Below, piece after piece: positions 25,414 to 36,101 of a stretch of 64,000 nt of DNA; positions within the stretch are counted from its first letter, which is position 1, and every line of letters begins with the position of its first letter. The notes beneath the pieces are model-generated. The model was not told where the DNA came from and did not search any database. It was given only the letters and a program-made list of their open reading frames with translations. The translations under genes and the position numbers were made by a program. Location of the stretch: the NCBI RefSeq assembly GCF_014230355.1, contig NZ_JACLAX010000014.1, positions 1 to 64,000 of the forward strand, written 5' to 3'. The DNA comes from Novosphingobium piscinae. Lineage in GTDB: Bacteria > Pseudomonadota > Alphaproteobacteria > Sphingomonadales > Sphingomonadaceae.

Positions 25414-27669
25414 TCAGTCCCGCCAGGTGCGCGCCGGCAGGGTGATCGCCACCGGGGGCCCCAGCCGCTCGGCATCCTCGCCCAGCGCGAAGGTGTAGCG
25501 CCCGCCCTTGATCGTCCACCCCTGCGGGGTCCAGTCGGCCAGGATGCGCGGCTCGAGGGTGACGCTGACGGTGCGCGCCTCGCCGGCCTTGAGCTCGACC
25601 CGGGCGAAGCCGGCCAGGCGGCGGCGCGCCTCGTCACCGCGGCCGACCAGATAGACCTGGGCGACCGTGGCACCGTCGCGCGCGCCGGTGTTGCGCAGGG
25701 TCAGGCTGGCGGTGAGCGCCCTGGCGCCGCCACCGGCCAGCCGCAGCCCGTCGGCGGCGAAGCGGGTGTAGGACAGGCCGTAGCCGAAGGGAAACAGCGC
25801 CTTGTGCCCCTGCCGGGCGAACCAGCGGTAGCCGACGTCCGACCCCTCGATGTCGTAGTTCGCCACGAGGCTGGCGTCAGGCGAGGGGGCATCGCCGCTG
25901 AAGCTCGGCTCGAGCGCGAAGTAGCCGTCCAGCACGGGACGCGGGAGCTGGTCCGCGCTGGCCGGGAAGGTGATCGGCAGCCGGCCGGACGGATTGGCCT
26001 CGCCGAACAGGATCCGCGCGATCGCCTCGCCACCGCGGCTGCCGCCGTACCAGGCCTCGAGCACGGCCGGCACCTGGCCCAGCCAGGGCATGGCCACCGG
26101 GTTGCCGGTCTCGAGCACCACGATCGTGCGCGGATTGGCGGCCGCCACCGCGGCGATCAGCGCGTCCTGGCCGTTGGGGAGGCTAAAGTCGGCATGGTCC
26201 TGGCCCTCGGTCGACCACTTGGTCGCGAAGACGATCGCGAGGTCGGCCTTGCGCGCCTGGTCGACCGCATCGGCAATGATCGAGCCGTCGCGATAGGTCA
26301 CCGTCGCGGCCGGGACTCGCGTGCGGATCGCGGCGAGCGGCGCAGTGCCATGAAACTGCTGGTTGAACAGGGCGGCGAAAGGGCCATCGGTGCCGGAGGG
26401 GATCGAGGCCTTGGGGCCGCCCTCCGGATTGGCCTGGCTCGAGCCGCCGCCCGAGAGCACGCCCGCCCCGGCATAGCCGCCAATCACCGCGATGCGCTTG
26501 GCCGTGGCCGCCAGCGGCAGCAGGTCGCCGCTGTTCTTCAGCAGCACGATCCCCTGGGTCGCCGCCTCCAGCGCCACCTCGCCATGGGCTGCCCAGTCGA
26601 TCGGCTGGCCCGGCCGGGCATCGTTGCGATCGAGCCCGGCGGCATAGATCGCGGTCAGCACGCGCACGTTCATGTCGTCGAGCCGCGCCGCCCAGCGCGG
26701 ATCGGCCTTGGCGCGCGCGGCCAGCGGCGCGCCGAAGAACACGGCCGGGTCGAGTTGCTCGCCGGATTGCTGGTCGAGCCCGAGTTCGGCCGCCTCGACC
26801 CCGGGCACGGCGCCCCAGTCCGACATGACGAACCCGCGCCAGCCCCAGTCGCGCTTCAGCACCCGGTTGAGCAGCCAGTCATTGGCGCAGGCCTGGGCGC
26901 CGTTGACCCGGTTGTAGGCGCACATCACCGAAAGGGGCTGGCCCAGTTCGATCCCGATCTGGAAGGCCAGCAGGTCGCTCTCGCGCGCAGCCGGCTCGGC
27001 GATCCGGACATCGACGAACTTGCGGCCGGTTTCCTGGCCATTGAGGGCGAAGTGCTTGATGGTCGAGATGATCCCGTTCGACTGGACGCCGCGGATCGCC
27101 GCGCCGACCAGGTGCCCGGCAAGCAGCGGGTCCTCGGCGAGGTATTCGAAAGTGCGGCCGTTGCGCGGATCGCGGGTGAGGTTGACCCCGCCGGCGAGCA
27201 GCACGTTGAAGCCCTTGGCGCGGGCCTCGCGGCCGATCATGGCGCCGCCGCGCTCGAGCAGCGCCGGGTTCCAGCTCGCCGCCTGGGCCAGCCCCGCGGG
27301 CAGGACGGTGGCGCCGTCGCGGCGGATCCCGCCGACCCACGACACGCCGAGCGAGGCGTCGGTCTCGCGCAGCGAGGGGATGCCGAGGCGCGGCACGCCG
27401 GGGATATAGCCGGCACCGGGGATCGCCTCGGCCGGAATCGCCGGGGCAGTGGGCCCGAACGGGAGCGGCATGATGCCGTGGGTGAGCAGGGTCTTTTCTG
27501 CCGGCTGCATCGTGGCGACCACGGCGCGCGCCCGCGTCGCCGCTGCCGCGATCTCCGCGGCAGTCGGCGCCTGCGCAGGGGCGGGGGCAGGGGCAGGGGC
27601 GGAGGGCGCTGCAGCCAGCGGCGTCGCCAGCAGCGCGGCTCCGGTCAGGATCGAACAGCGCAGGATCAT
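25414..27669 (-). CDS. GH3 beta-glucosidase, exported
   Basis: A 751-residue glycoside hydrolase family 3 enzyme. An N-terminal signal peptide is followed by a proline/alanine linker. The N-terminal barrel carries ISTIKHFALNGQE and the nucleophile Asp in FVMSDWGAVPG. An alpha-beta sandwich (IVLLKNSGDLLPL; IVFATKWSTEGQDHADFSL) and a C-terminal fibronectin III-like domain (LRNTGARDGATVAQVYLVG) follow. It should cleave terminal beta-glucosides, probably in the periplasm. The ATG at 27669 begins the signal peptide. It lies downstream of a TonB receptor gene and upstream of the GMC pair, suggesting glycoside import, cleavage and sugar oxidation. Confidence 0.93.
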   Translation of the reverse strand: MILRCSILTGAALLATPLAAAPSAPAPAPAPAQAPTAAEIAAAATRARAVVATMQPAEKTLLTHGIMPLPFGPTAPAIPAEAIPGAGYIPGVPRLGIPSLRETDASLGVSWVGGIRRDGATVLPAGLAQAASWNPALLERGGAMIGREARAKGFNVLLAGGVNLTRDPRNGRTFEYLAEDPLLAGHLVGAAIRGVQSNGIISTIKHFALNGQETGRKFVDVRIAEPAARESDLLAFQIGIELGQPLSVMCAYNRVNGAQACANDWLLNRVLKRDWGWRGFVMSDWGAVPGVEAAELGLDQQSGEQLDPAVFFGAPLAARAKADPRWAARLDDMNVRVLTAIYAAGLDRNDARPGQPIDWAAHGEVALEAATQGIVLLKNSGDLLPLAATAKRIAVIGGYAGAGVLSGGGSSQANPEGGPKASIPSGTDGPFAALFNQQFHGTAPLAAIRTRVPAATVTYRDGSIIADAVDQARKADLAIVFATKWSTEGQDHADFSLPNGQDALIAAVAAANPRTIVVLETGNPVAMPWLGQVPAVLEAWYGGSRGGEAIARILFGEANPSGRLPITFPASADQLPRPVLDGYFALEPSFSGDAPSPDASLVANYDIEGSDVGYRWFARQGHKALFPFGYGLSYTRFAADGLRLAGGGARALTASLTLRNTGARDGATVAQVYLVGRGDEARRRLAGFARVELKAGEARTVSVTLEPRILADWTPQGWTIKGGRYTFALGEDAERLGPPVAITLPARTWRD

Positions 27670-27705
27670 CGCAGGTACTCCTTGGGGCCGGGCGGCCAAG
27701 AAAGG

Positions 27706-27739
27706 ACAGCCGCGGACCTGGAGGCCAGGCCGCGGCTGT
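27706..27739 (-). terminator. Terminator hairpin between TonB-receptor and GH3 genes
   Basis: ACAGCCGCGGACCTGG (27706-27721) pairs with CCAGGCCGCGGCTGT (27725-27739), and on the minus strand CCTTTCTT follows. It lies 21 bases after the receptor stop codon. It would limit read-through from the receptor into the GH3 gene. Confidence 0.75.
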
Positions 27740-27760
27740 TTAGTCAGGGTGGAGGCAGGA

Positions 27761-29974
<2,214 letters not shown>

Positions 29975-30119
29975 TTGTGCCTCTCCTCGTCGTCGGGCCT
30001 TGGCCCGTGCATGCACACCGGAGCGACGTTGTCGGAGCGGGAGGGAGCGAAGTGGCGCAAGGGCTGGACATGCCTGCGCCCGCGATGATGCCCCCCAGTC
30101 TCTCCCAACGTCGTTCTAT

Positions 30120-30152
30120 ATACACAACAACGCCCAAACACACTTTGTGTAT
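30120..30152. promoter_or_regulatory. ATACACAA/TTGTGTAT inverted repeat upstream of TonB receptor
   Basis: ATACACAA (30120-30127) and TTGTGTAT (30145-30152) are exact reverse complements 17 bp apart, in an unusually AT-rich part of the 280-bp gap between madM and the receptor gene. The same octamer occurs in the matR-matB divergent region. It may be an operator for the GntR-type regulator. Confidence 0.4.
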
Positions 30153-30254
30153 TTTGGACGAGTCATGGCTAGACCACTCTGAAAACGATGTCAAACCGCA
30201 TCGCCGGGGCGATGCCCAGGCGATACCAGCGTTCCGACCAGCGTTGCAGAAGGG

Positions 30255-31016
30255 TCACACCAGCGCGCTGAGCGCCAGGAACAGGAGCGAGGGACAGAGC
30301 AGGCAGCCGAGCCCGGTGTGGAAGGTCGCGGTCAGTGCGCCATAGGGCACCAGCCGCGGATCGGTGGCGGCCAGCCCCCCGGCCACCCCGCTGACCGTCC
30401 CGGCGAGCCCGCCGAACACCATAGCGCTGCGCGGGTTGTCCAGGCCCATCAGCCGGGCGCAGAGCGGGGTGAACACCATGACCAGCACGGCCTTGAGCAC
30501 GCCGGTGGCGATCGACAGCGCCATCACCGGCGAACTGGCTCCCAGGGCCGCCCCGGTGACCGGGCCGACGATGTAGGTCACGGCCCCGGCGCCCAGGGTG
30601 GCAAGCGACACGGCATCGCGGTAGCCGAAGCTCCAGGCCATCCCGACCCCCACGGCGAAGGGAACCACGGTGCCGAGCAGCAGGGCGAAGGCGCCCAGCA
30701 GACCAGCCTTGCGCGCCTCGGCGGCATCGACCTCGAAGGCGGTCGAAACGATCGCGAAATCGCGCAGCATGGCCCCGCCTAGCAGCGCCAGCCCGGCGAA
30801 GGCGGGCAGGTCGGCGAGGCCCTTCTTCCCGCCGGTGAGAACGCCGCCCCACCAGGCCAGGGCCAGCGCGGCGAGGATCGCGATCGCGCTGGCGTGGATC
30901 CGCCCGCGCGAAAGCAGTCGCGAGACCACCACGCTGGCTCCCATCAGCGCCCCCACCAGGGCCAGGGCGATCAGCAGCGACTGGTCGGCGATCAGCTTGC
31001 CGGCGATCTCAGTCAT
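30255..31016 (-). CDS. madM: Malonate transporter, MadM subunit
   Basis: A 253-residue integral membrane protein with about eight hydrophobic segments and glycine-rich loops (GAGAVTYIVGPVTGAALGAS; MVFGGLAGTVSGVAGGLAA). It matches MadM, the large subunit of the Na+:malonate symporter of Malonomonas and relatives. MadM works together with the small subunit MadL. The start at 31016 overlaps the end of madL by 8 bp. Together with the acyl-CoA ligase and regulator nearby it forms a malonate utilisation locus. Confidence 0.88.
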   Translation of the reverse strand: MTEIAGKLIADQSLLIALALVGALMGASVVVSRLLSRGRIHASAIAILAALALAWWGGVLTGGKKGLADLPAFAGLALLGGAMLRDFAIVSTAFEVDAAEARKAGLLGAFALLLGTVVPFAVGVGMAWSFGYRDAVSLATLGAGAVTYIVGPVTGAALGASSPVMALSIATGVLKAVLVMVFTPLCARLMGLDNPRSAMVFGGLAGTVSGVAGGLAATDPRLVPYGALTATFHTGLGCLLCPSLLFLALSALV

Positions 31017-31374
31017 CGCCGCGCCTCCCGAGCCGGCTCAGCAGGGCCACCAGGGTAAAGCACAGGGCCACGGTGCTGATCCCCGCAAGCACGACCATCG
31101 GCCCGCCTTCGAGCGCGGCGACCACGTTCTGCTGGGCGGCCATGGCCACGACGATCGGGATGTACAGCGCGGCCCAGAACTCGATGCCAAGGCGCAGCTG
31201 CGCGGTCAGCCAGCCGCGCCGCGCCAGCCAGGCGCGCGCCGCCATGAGCAGCAGCATCGCCAGACCCACCCCGCCGACATTGGCCTTGACGTGCAAGGCC
31301 ATGCCCAGAGCTTCGCCCAGCGCCACGCCCAGCAGCGTGCACAGCGCCAGCAGGGCCGTTCCGAAGATTGCCAC
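31009..31374 (-). CDS. madL: Malonate transporter, MadL subunit
   Basis: A 121-residue membrane protein with four hydrophobic segments (LLALCTLLGVALGEALGMAL; VGLAMLLLMAARAWLA; FWAALYIPIVVAMAAQQNVV; VALCFTLVALLSRLG), the pattern and length of MadL. The start is GTG at 31374, supported by a strong GGGGGAGAG ribosome site just upstream; no ATG is nearby. The coding end overlaps madM, so the two subunits are made together. Confidence 0.87.
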   Translation of the reverse strand: MAIFGTALLALCTLLGVALGEALGMALHVKANVGGVGLAMLLLMAARAWLARRGWLTAQLRLGIEFWAALYIPIVVAMAAQQNVVAALEGGPMVVLAGISTVALCFTLVALLSRLGRRGDD

Positions 31375-31429
31375 CTTACTCTCCCCCTCGCCGCCGCGCG
31401 GGCGGTCCCGTTCTGGTCACGCCGTCCGC

Positions 31430-32092
31430 TCAGAGTTCGCGGCTGGCGAGGTAGCGCTCGAGCGAGATGGAGGCCTTGAGCTTGTGCGCGCGCATGCAGC
31501 GCGCCGCCTCCTCGCCATCGCCGCGCATAATCGCTGCGACCACCTCGCCGTGCTCCGCGTGCGACTGATCCAGTCGCCCGCGGACGCGCAACTGGGGCAG
31601 CCGAAAAGCGGCCATCCGGTCGTGCAGTGCTGCTGCCTGTTCGACGATGAAGCGGTTGTGGGTGCCCTCATAAATGGCGTGGTGGAAGTCCCAGTTGAGC
31701 TGGTTGTAGCCATCACTGTCACCGGCGGCCACGATCGCTTCGGACTCTTCGTGCAGCTTGGCCAGACGGCTGCGCTCCACCGGATTCATCCGGTAGGCAG
31801 CGAGGCGCGCGCACATGGCCTCGATCTCCGCCGTCATTTCGAACATGTCGATCACCCGCTGGCTGTCGAAGCCCGAGACCACCGCACCGCGGCGCGGCCG
31901 GACCTCGAGCAGTCCTACCGCGGCGAGTTCGCGGATGGCTTCGCGCACGGGCGTGCGGGAGGCGCCGAAGCGGGCAGCGATCTGCCCCTCGTCGAGCGGG
32001 TGCCCGGGCTTCAGCTGGCCCGCCATGATCTCGTCGGCCAGCGCCGCGCGGATGCGTTCGGACAGGAGCAGGCCAGGGGCCTCAGGCAGCAT
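31430..32092 (-). CDS. GntR-family (FCD) transcriptional regulator of the malonate genes
   Basis: A 220-residue regulator. The N-terminal GntR winged helix (GQIAARFGASRTPVREAIREL) is followed by an FCD effector domain (QRVIDMFEMTAEIEAMCARLA; NWDFHHAIYEGTHNRFI; HGEVVAAIMRGDGEEAARCM) with the usual metal-binding histidines. It is divergent from matB and upstream of madLM on the same strand, the position of MatR-type malonate regulators. The start at 32092 (MLPEAPGLLLSERIR) fits the family best; an in-frame ATG at 32146 would add 18 residues. Confidence 0.88.
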   Translation of the reverse strand: MLPEAPGLLLSERIRAALADEIMAGQLKPGHPLDEGQIAARFGASRTPVREAIRELAAVGLLEVRPRRGAVVSGFDSQRVIDMFEMTAEIEAMCARLAAYRMNPVERSRLAKLHEESEAIVAAGDSDGYNQLNWDFHHAIYEGTHNRFIVEQAAALHDRMAAFRLPQLRVRGRLDQSHAEHGEVVAAIMRGDGEEAARCMRAHKLKASISLERYLASREL

Positions 32093-32144
32093 CGCGATCA
32101 CTGGACACCTTGCATGCAGAGTAATAACAGTACCGTCTTCTCGC

Positions 32145-32152
32145 ATACACAA
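32145..32152. promoter_or_regulatory. ATACACAA half-site in matR-matB divergent region
   Basis: The octamer ATACACAA is the same as each arm of the inverted repeat upstream of the TonB receptor gene. A short dyad CAGCGG-TAAC-CCGCTG (32172-32187) lies further on, just before matB. Either could be the GntR operator. Confidence 0.35.
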
Positions 32153-32209
32153 GCGCCTCGATCAATTGGTTCAGCGGTAACCCGCTGCGGCGCTCCAGAG
32201 GAAAAGTCC

Positions 32210-33739
32210 GTGGTCCAAGACATGTTCAGCCGGTTTCGCGAGCACGCCGAGACGGCGCCCGATGCGCCCTTCCTGATCCGGCCCGATCTGTCCGTGCTCA
32301 GCTATGGAGCGGCGCTCGCGCGGACCGCGCAGCTGGCCAACCTGCTGCAGGCGCAGGGCGTGCGCCCCGGCGACCGGGTGGCGATCCAGGTCGAGAAGAC
32401 GACCGACGCCCTGCTGACCTATCTGGCCGCGCTGGCGATCGAGGCGGTGTTTCTGCCGCTCAACACCGCATACACCCCCGAGGAGGTGCGCTTCTTCCTG
32501 GCCGATGCCGAACCCGCGCTGTTCATCCACCGCCCCGAGGACGAAGCTGCCATGGCCGACCTGTGCGGCGCGCTCGGACTGGCCTCGCGCCTGACGCTGG
32601 ATGCGGCGGGCCGCGGCACGCTGGCCGAGGGCGCCGATGCCCAGCCGGCCAGCTTGTCCTTTGGCGAACCGGCGCCCGACGGGCTGGCGGCGATCCTTTA
32701 CACCTCGGGCACCACCGGCCGCTCCAAGGGCGCCATGCTGACGCGCGGCAATCTCGCCTCGAATGCCGCGGTGCTGGTGGAGGAGTGGCGGTTCACCGCG
32801 CAGGACGTGCTGCTCCACGCGCTGCCGATCTTTCACACCCACGGCCTGTTCGTGGCGACCAATGTGACGATCGCCGCCGGCGGTGCCATGATCTTCCTGC
32901 CCCGCTTCGACGTGGCCGAGCTGATCCGCCTGATGCCACGGGCCAGCGTGCTGATGGGGGTGCCGACCTTCTACACCCGTCTGCTCGGCGAGCCCGCCTT
33001 CACCCGGGCGTTGGCCGCACCGATGCGGTTGTTCGTTTCGGGTTCGGCGCCGCTGTCGGCCGAGACCCACAAGGCTTTCCAGGCCCTGACCGGTCACGCC
33101 ATCCTCGAGCGCTACGGCATGACCGAGACCAACATGAACACCAGCAATCCCTACACGGGCGCGCGCGTGCCGGGCAGCGTCGGCCGCCCGCTGCCGGGGG
33201 TCGAGCTGCGCATTGCCGATCCCGCCACCGGGGCCAGCCTGCCGCAGGGCGAGGTCGGGGTGATCGAGGTGCGCGGCCCCAACGTGTTCCGGGGTTACTG
33301 GCGCCTGCCCGAGAAGACCGCGGAGGAGCTGCGCCCCGACGGGTTCTTCATCACCGGCGATCTCGGGCGGGTCGACGAGCGGGGTTATGTCAGCATCGTC
33401 GGTCGGGCCAAGGACCTGATCATCTGCGGGGGCTTCAACGTCTATCCGGCCGAGGTCGAGGCCGTGCTCGATGCCCTGCCCGGCGTGGCCGAGAGCGCAG
33501 TGATCGGGGTGCCGCACGCCGACATGGGCGAGGGCGTGGTGGCGGTGCTCAAAGCCAGCGATCCGGCACTCGACGAACCAGCCGTGCTGGCCGCCCTGGC
33601 GGGCCGGCTCGCCCGGTTCAAGCAGCCGCGCCGGGTGGTCTTCGTGCCCGATCTGCCCCGCAACGCGATGGGCAAGGTGCAGAAGAACCAGCTGCGCGAC
33701 ACCTATGCCGGGCTGTTCGCCCGCGAGCCGACGGGCTGA
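32210..33739 (+). CDS. matB: Malonyl-CoA synthetase (acyl-CoA synthetase family)
   Basis: A 509-residue AMP-forming ligase. ANL motifs are YTSGTTGRSKGAMLTRGNL (P-loop), ERYGMTETNMNTSNPY, ITGDLGRVDERGYV, the hinge GRAKDLIICGGFNVYP and the C-terminal catalytic Lys in NAMGKVQKNQL. The overall pattern, including SGSAPLSAETHKAF, is that of MatB, which converts malonate, ATP and CoA to malonyl-CoA. GTG at 32210 is preferred because AGAGGA lies 7 bases before it; the in-frame ATG at 32222 is too far. It is divergent from the GntR gene. No malonyl-CoA decarboxylase gene is in the window. Confidence 0.87.
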   Translation: MVQDMFSRFREHAETAPDAPFLIRPDLSVLSYGAALARTAQLANLLQAQGVRPGDRVAIQVEKTTDALLTYLAALAIEAVFLPLNTAYTPEEVRFFLADAEPALFIHRPEDEAAMADLCGALGLASRLTLDAAGRGTLAEGADAQPASLSFGEPAPDGLAAILYTSGTTGRSKGAMLTRGNLASNAAVLVEEWRFTAQDVLLHALPIFHTHGLFVATNVTIAAGGAMIFLPRFDVAELIRLMPRASVLMGVPTFYTRLLGEPAFTRALAAPMRLFVSGSAPLSAETHKAFQALTGHAILERYGMTETNMNTSNPYTGARVPGSVGRPLPGVELRIADPATGASLPQGEVGVIEVRGPNVFRGYWRLPEKTAEELRPDGFFITGDLGRVDERGYVSIVGRAKDLIICGGFNVYPAEVEAVLDALPGVAESAVIGVPHADMGEGVVAVLKASDPALDEPAVLAALAGRLARFKQPRRVVFVPDLPRNAMGKVQKNQLRDTYAGLFAREPTG

Positions 33740-33751
33740 ACCGGCGCCGCC

Positions 33752-34714
33752 TCAGCCGGTGAAGCGACTGAGGAAGTCGGCGCTGATCTGCATCGAGGCG
33801 AAGCGGTCGCGGGTGTAGGGCGGCTCCTGCTCGACGTAGTAGTGCTCGACCCCGGCGGCCGCGCAGGCGGGCAGGATGGCCCGCCAGTCGAGCTTGCCCT
33901 GGCCCACTTCGGCCGGGTCCTGGCGCAGCGCGTAGTTGGTCGTTGTGGTGGCCTTGATGTCCTTGAGGTGGACCATCCGCACCCGGCCCTTGAGCCGGCG
34001 CAGCTCAGCCGCCGGATCGATCCCGCCGGCCGCGGCCCAGCCGAGGTCGAGCTCGATGAACACCAGTGCCGGGTCCAGCTCGCCCAGCAGGGTCGCCCAG
34101 CCGGTGGTGCCGCCCTGCGGCCGGAACTCCATGTTGTGGTTGTGATAGCCGAGCGCGATGCCGAAGGGTTTGAGCGCGGCGGCGCGGTCGTTGAGCAGGG
34201 CGGCCAGGCGCTTCCACATGTCGAGCCCGCCGGCATCGACCGCACTGGCCAGGGCATCGCGCGGATCGCCCGAGGCCGGTGCCGCGAACGTCTCGGGCAG
34301 CAGCGGCATCGGCAGCACGGCCTTGGTCACCCCCAGCGCGCCGAGCGCATCGGCGAGCTGTTGCGGACTGCTCATCAGCGACAGCGCGCCCGGGGCGACG
34401 CGCGGCGGCAGGCCAAGGTGGATCGACCCGTAGCGGACCCCCGCCGCCTCGGCCTCGGCGCGCAGGGCCTGCGGGGTGCGGTCATAGAACCCGGGCAGCT
34501 CGATATCGCGGTAGCCCATCGCGGCCAGCCGCCGCAGCGTCCCCGCCAGGTCCTTGCGCGGCGCCTCGCCGAGGGCATAGAGCTGGATCCCCAGGGGCTT
34601 GCCGATCCGCTTGAACAGCGGCGTGCGCCGGGCCGCACCGGCGGGAACGGCGGCAGCGAGGCCCGCCGCGCCCAGGCCGGCGAGAAGGGTGCGACGATCG
34701 AGCGGATGGGTCAT
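33752..34714 (-). CDS. Tat-exported sugar isomerase/epimerase-like TIM-barrel protein
   Basis: A 320-residue protein with a twin-arginine signal (DRRTLLAGLGAAGLAAAVPA). An AP-endonuclease-2/xylose-isomerase-like barrel follows, with metal-ligand motifs YHNHNMEF, ELDLGWAAAGG, MVHLKDI and the C-terminal YYVEQEPP. Relatives isomerise sugars or act on 3-keto-glycosides, including alpha-type subunits of C-glycoside-cleaving enzymes. Its ATG overlaps the TGA of the MFS gene (TGATG). Divergence from a GMC sugar dehydrogenase operon suggests a 3-keto-sugar substrate in the periplasm; this is inference. Confidence 0.83.
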   Translation of the reverse strand: MTHPLDRRTLLAGLGAAGLAAAVPAGAARRTPLFKRIGKPLGIQLYALGEAPRKDLAGTLRRLAAMGYRDIELPGFYDRTPQALRAEAEAAGVRYGSIHLGLPPRVAPGALSLMSSPQQLADALGALGVTKAVLPMPLLPETFAAPASGDPRDALASAVDAGGLDMWKRLAALLNDRAAALKPFGIALGYHNHNMEFRPQGGTTGWATLLGELDPALVFIELDLGWAAAGGIDPAAELRRLKGRVRMVHLKDIKATTTTNYALRQDPAEVGQGKLDWRAILPACAAAGVEHYYVEQEPPYTRDRFASMQISADFLSRFTG

Positions 34715-35949
34715 CAGGCAATCTCCGGAGCGGTGGCGGGAGCCGTGGTGGTCGGGCGGAAGGCCAGTGCGAGGATCACCGCGCCGAGCGTGGCGAGCCC
34801 GGCCGGGACAAGGAACAGGCGGCTGTAGTCGACCGTGCCGTCGGCGCCGGTCCAGGCCGCGGTAAGCGCCGGGAAGAGGGCGCTGGCGATCACGTTGCCC
34901 ACGCCCAGGATGAGCAGGTTGAACAGCCCCTGCGCGCTTGACCGGACATCGCGCGGGCAGACCTCGTCGACGAAGATGTAGACGGTCGCGAAGAAGAAGG
35001 CATAGCAGATCCCGTGCAGCAACTGGACGCCGATGATCGCCGGCACGCTGTCGGCCAGGAAGGCGAAGGCCAGGAACCGCGCCGCATGGCCAAGGATCCC
35101 GACGATCATCGTCACCCGCCAGCCGAGCCGCGCCAGCACCCGGCCGAGCGCGAGCATGGTCAGGATCTCGGCGATCTGGCCGAGCGAGAGCACCACCATC
35201 GAGAGGTTGCCCGCGATCCCGACGCGGTTGGTGAGGAAGGCGTCGGCCATCACGAAATAGCCGTTGTGGACCACCGAATCGATGAAGGTCACCACGAACA
35301 GGACCGCGACGACCGGCTGGCGCAGCAGCCCGAAGGCGCGCCGCCAGGCCAGGGCATCGACGCCGTCGCTGGCCGGCCGGGGCGGGGTGTGCGGCAGGGT
35401 CAGCGAGAAGGCGGCCAGCGCCAGCGAGATGGCGCCGGCGACCAGGAAGATCGCCCGCACGTCCTGCGGTCCGGACTGGGCCCCGAGCAGGAAGATGAAC
35501 GGCCAGCTCGCCATCACCCAGCCCACTGTCCCGCCTGCCCGGACGCGCCCGAAATCCTTGCCATCGGCCAGATGGGCAAAGGCGATCGTGTTGCTCACCG
35601 ACAGGGTCGGCACATAGACCAGGCTGTAGGCCAGATAGCAGGCGAAGAATGGCCCGAACGTGGTCGCATAGGCCGCGCCGATCAGGCACAGACCGCCGAT
35701 CAGGTGGCTTACCGCAAGGAACCGCTCGGCCGCGAAATGGCGATCGGCGAACTGGTTGGAGAAGAAGATCCCGGCGACCGAGGCGATGCCCCAGCACGAA
35801 CCGACCAGCGCTTGTTGTCCGGGGGTGAAGCCCAGCATGCCCATGTAGGGGAACAGCTTGGGCGCCCAGGCTCCCCAGATCGCAAGCTGGAGCGCCATCA
35901 TCCAGAACAAGGCCATGGTCGGAGGCCGCTGCGCACGCGGTGTTGACAA
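34714..35949 (-). CDS. MFS transporter, nucleoside:H+ symporter-like
   Basis: A 411-residue membrane protein with about 12 hydrophobic segments. LQLAIWGAWAPKLFPYMGML, then GFTPGQQALVGSCWGIASV at the N-terminus and QLLHGICYAFFFATVYIFVD in the second half match the NHS/NupG-like group, often annotated as nucleoside or sugar permeases in sugar loci. The start is TTG at 35949, giving MSTPRAQRPPTMALF, because a GAGGAG ribosome site lies 8 bases before it; the ATG at 35916 has none. A LacI-type operator lies about 25 bp upstream. The likely cargo is the sugar product of the neighbouring enzymes. Confidence 0.85.
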   Translation of the reverse strand: MSTPRAQRPPTMALFWMMALQLAIWGAWAPKLFPYMGMLGFTPGQQALVGSCWGIASVAGIFFSNQFADRHFAAERFLAVSHLIGGLCLIGAAYATTFGPFFACYLAYSLVYVPTLSVSNTIAFAHLADGKDFGRVRAGGTVGWVMASWPFIFLLGAQSGPQDVRAIFLVAGAISLALAAFSLTLPHTPPRPASDGVDALAWRRAFGLLRQPVVAVLFVVTFIDSVVHNGYFVMADAFLTNRVGIAGNLSMVVLSLGQIAEILTMLALGRVLARLGWRVTMIVGILGHAARFLAFAFLADSVPAIIGVQLLHGICYAFFFATVYIFVDEVCPRDVRSSAQGLFNLLILGVGNVIASALFPALTAAWTGADGTVDYSRLFLVPAGLATLGAVILALAFRPTTTAPATAPEIA

Positions 35950-35974
35950 GGTTAGCTCCTCTGCCCAGTATTTT

Positions 35975-35988
35975 TGGAAACGTTGCCA
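35975..35988. promoter_or_regulatory. LacI-type operator in divergent promoter region
   Basis: TGGAAACGTTGCCA is palindromic except for one position pair, with a central AACGTT, the classical LacI/GalR-family pattern. It lies between the leftward MFS operon and the rightward operon whose third gene encodes a LacI regulator, so it is probably that protein's site. Confidence 0.65.
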
Positions 35989-36101
35989 GAACGAATCTGC
36001 CCGGGTCAAGTGGCAATAACCGCTGCCCCGGAATAGCCAGTGGCGTTATGGTCGGGAGCCGCGCGTGCTGCGTCGGCCGAGGGGATGGAGGAGGCGCATC
36101 G

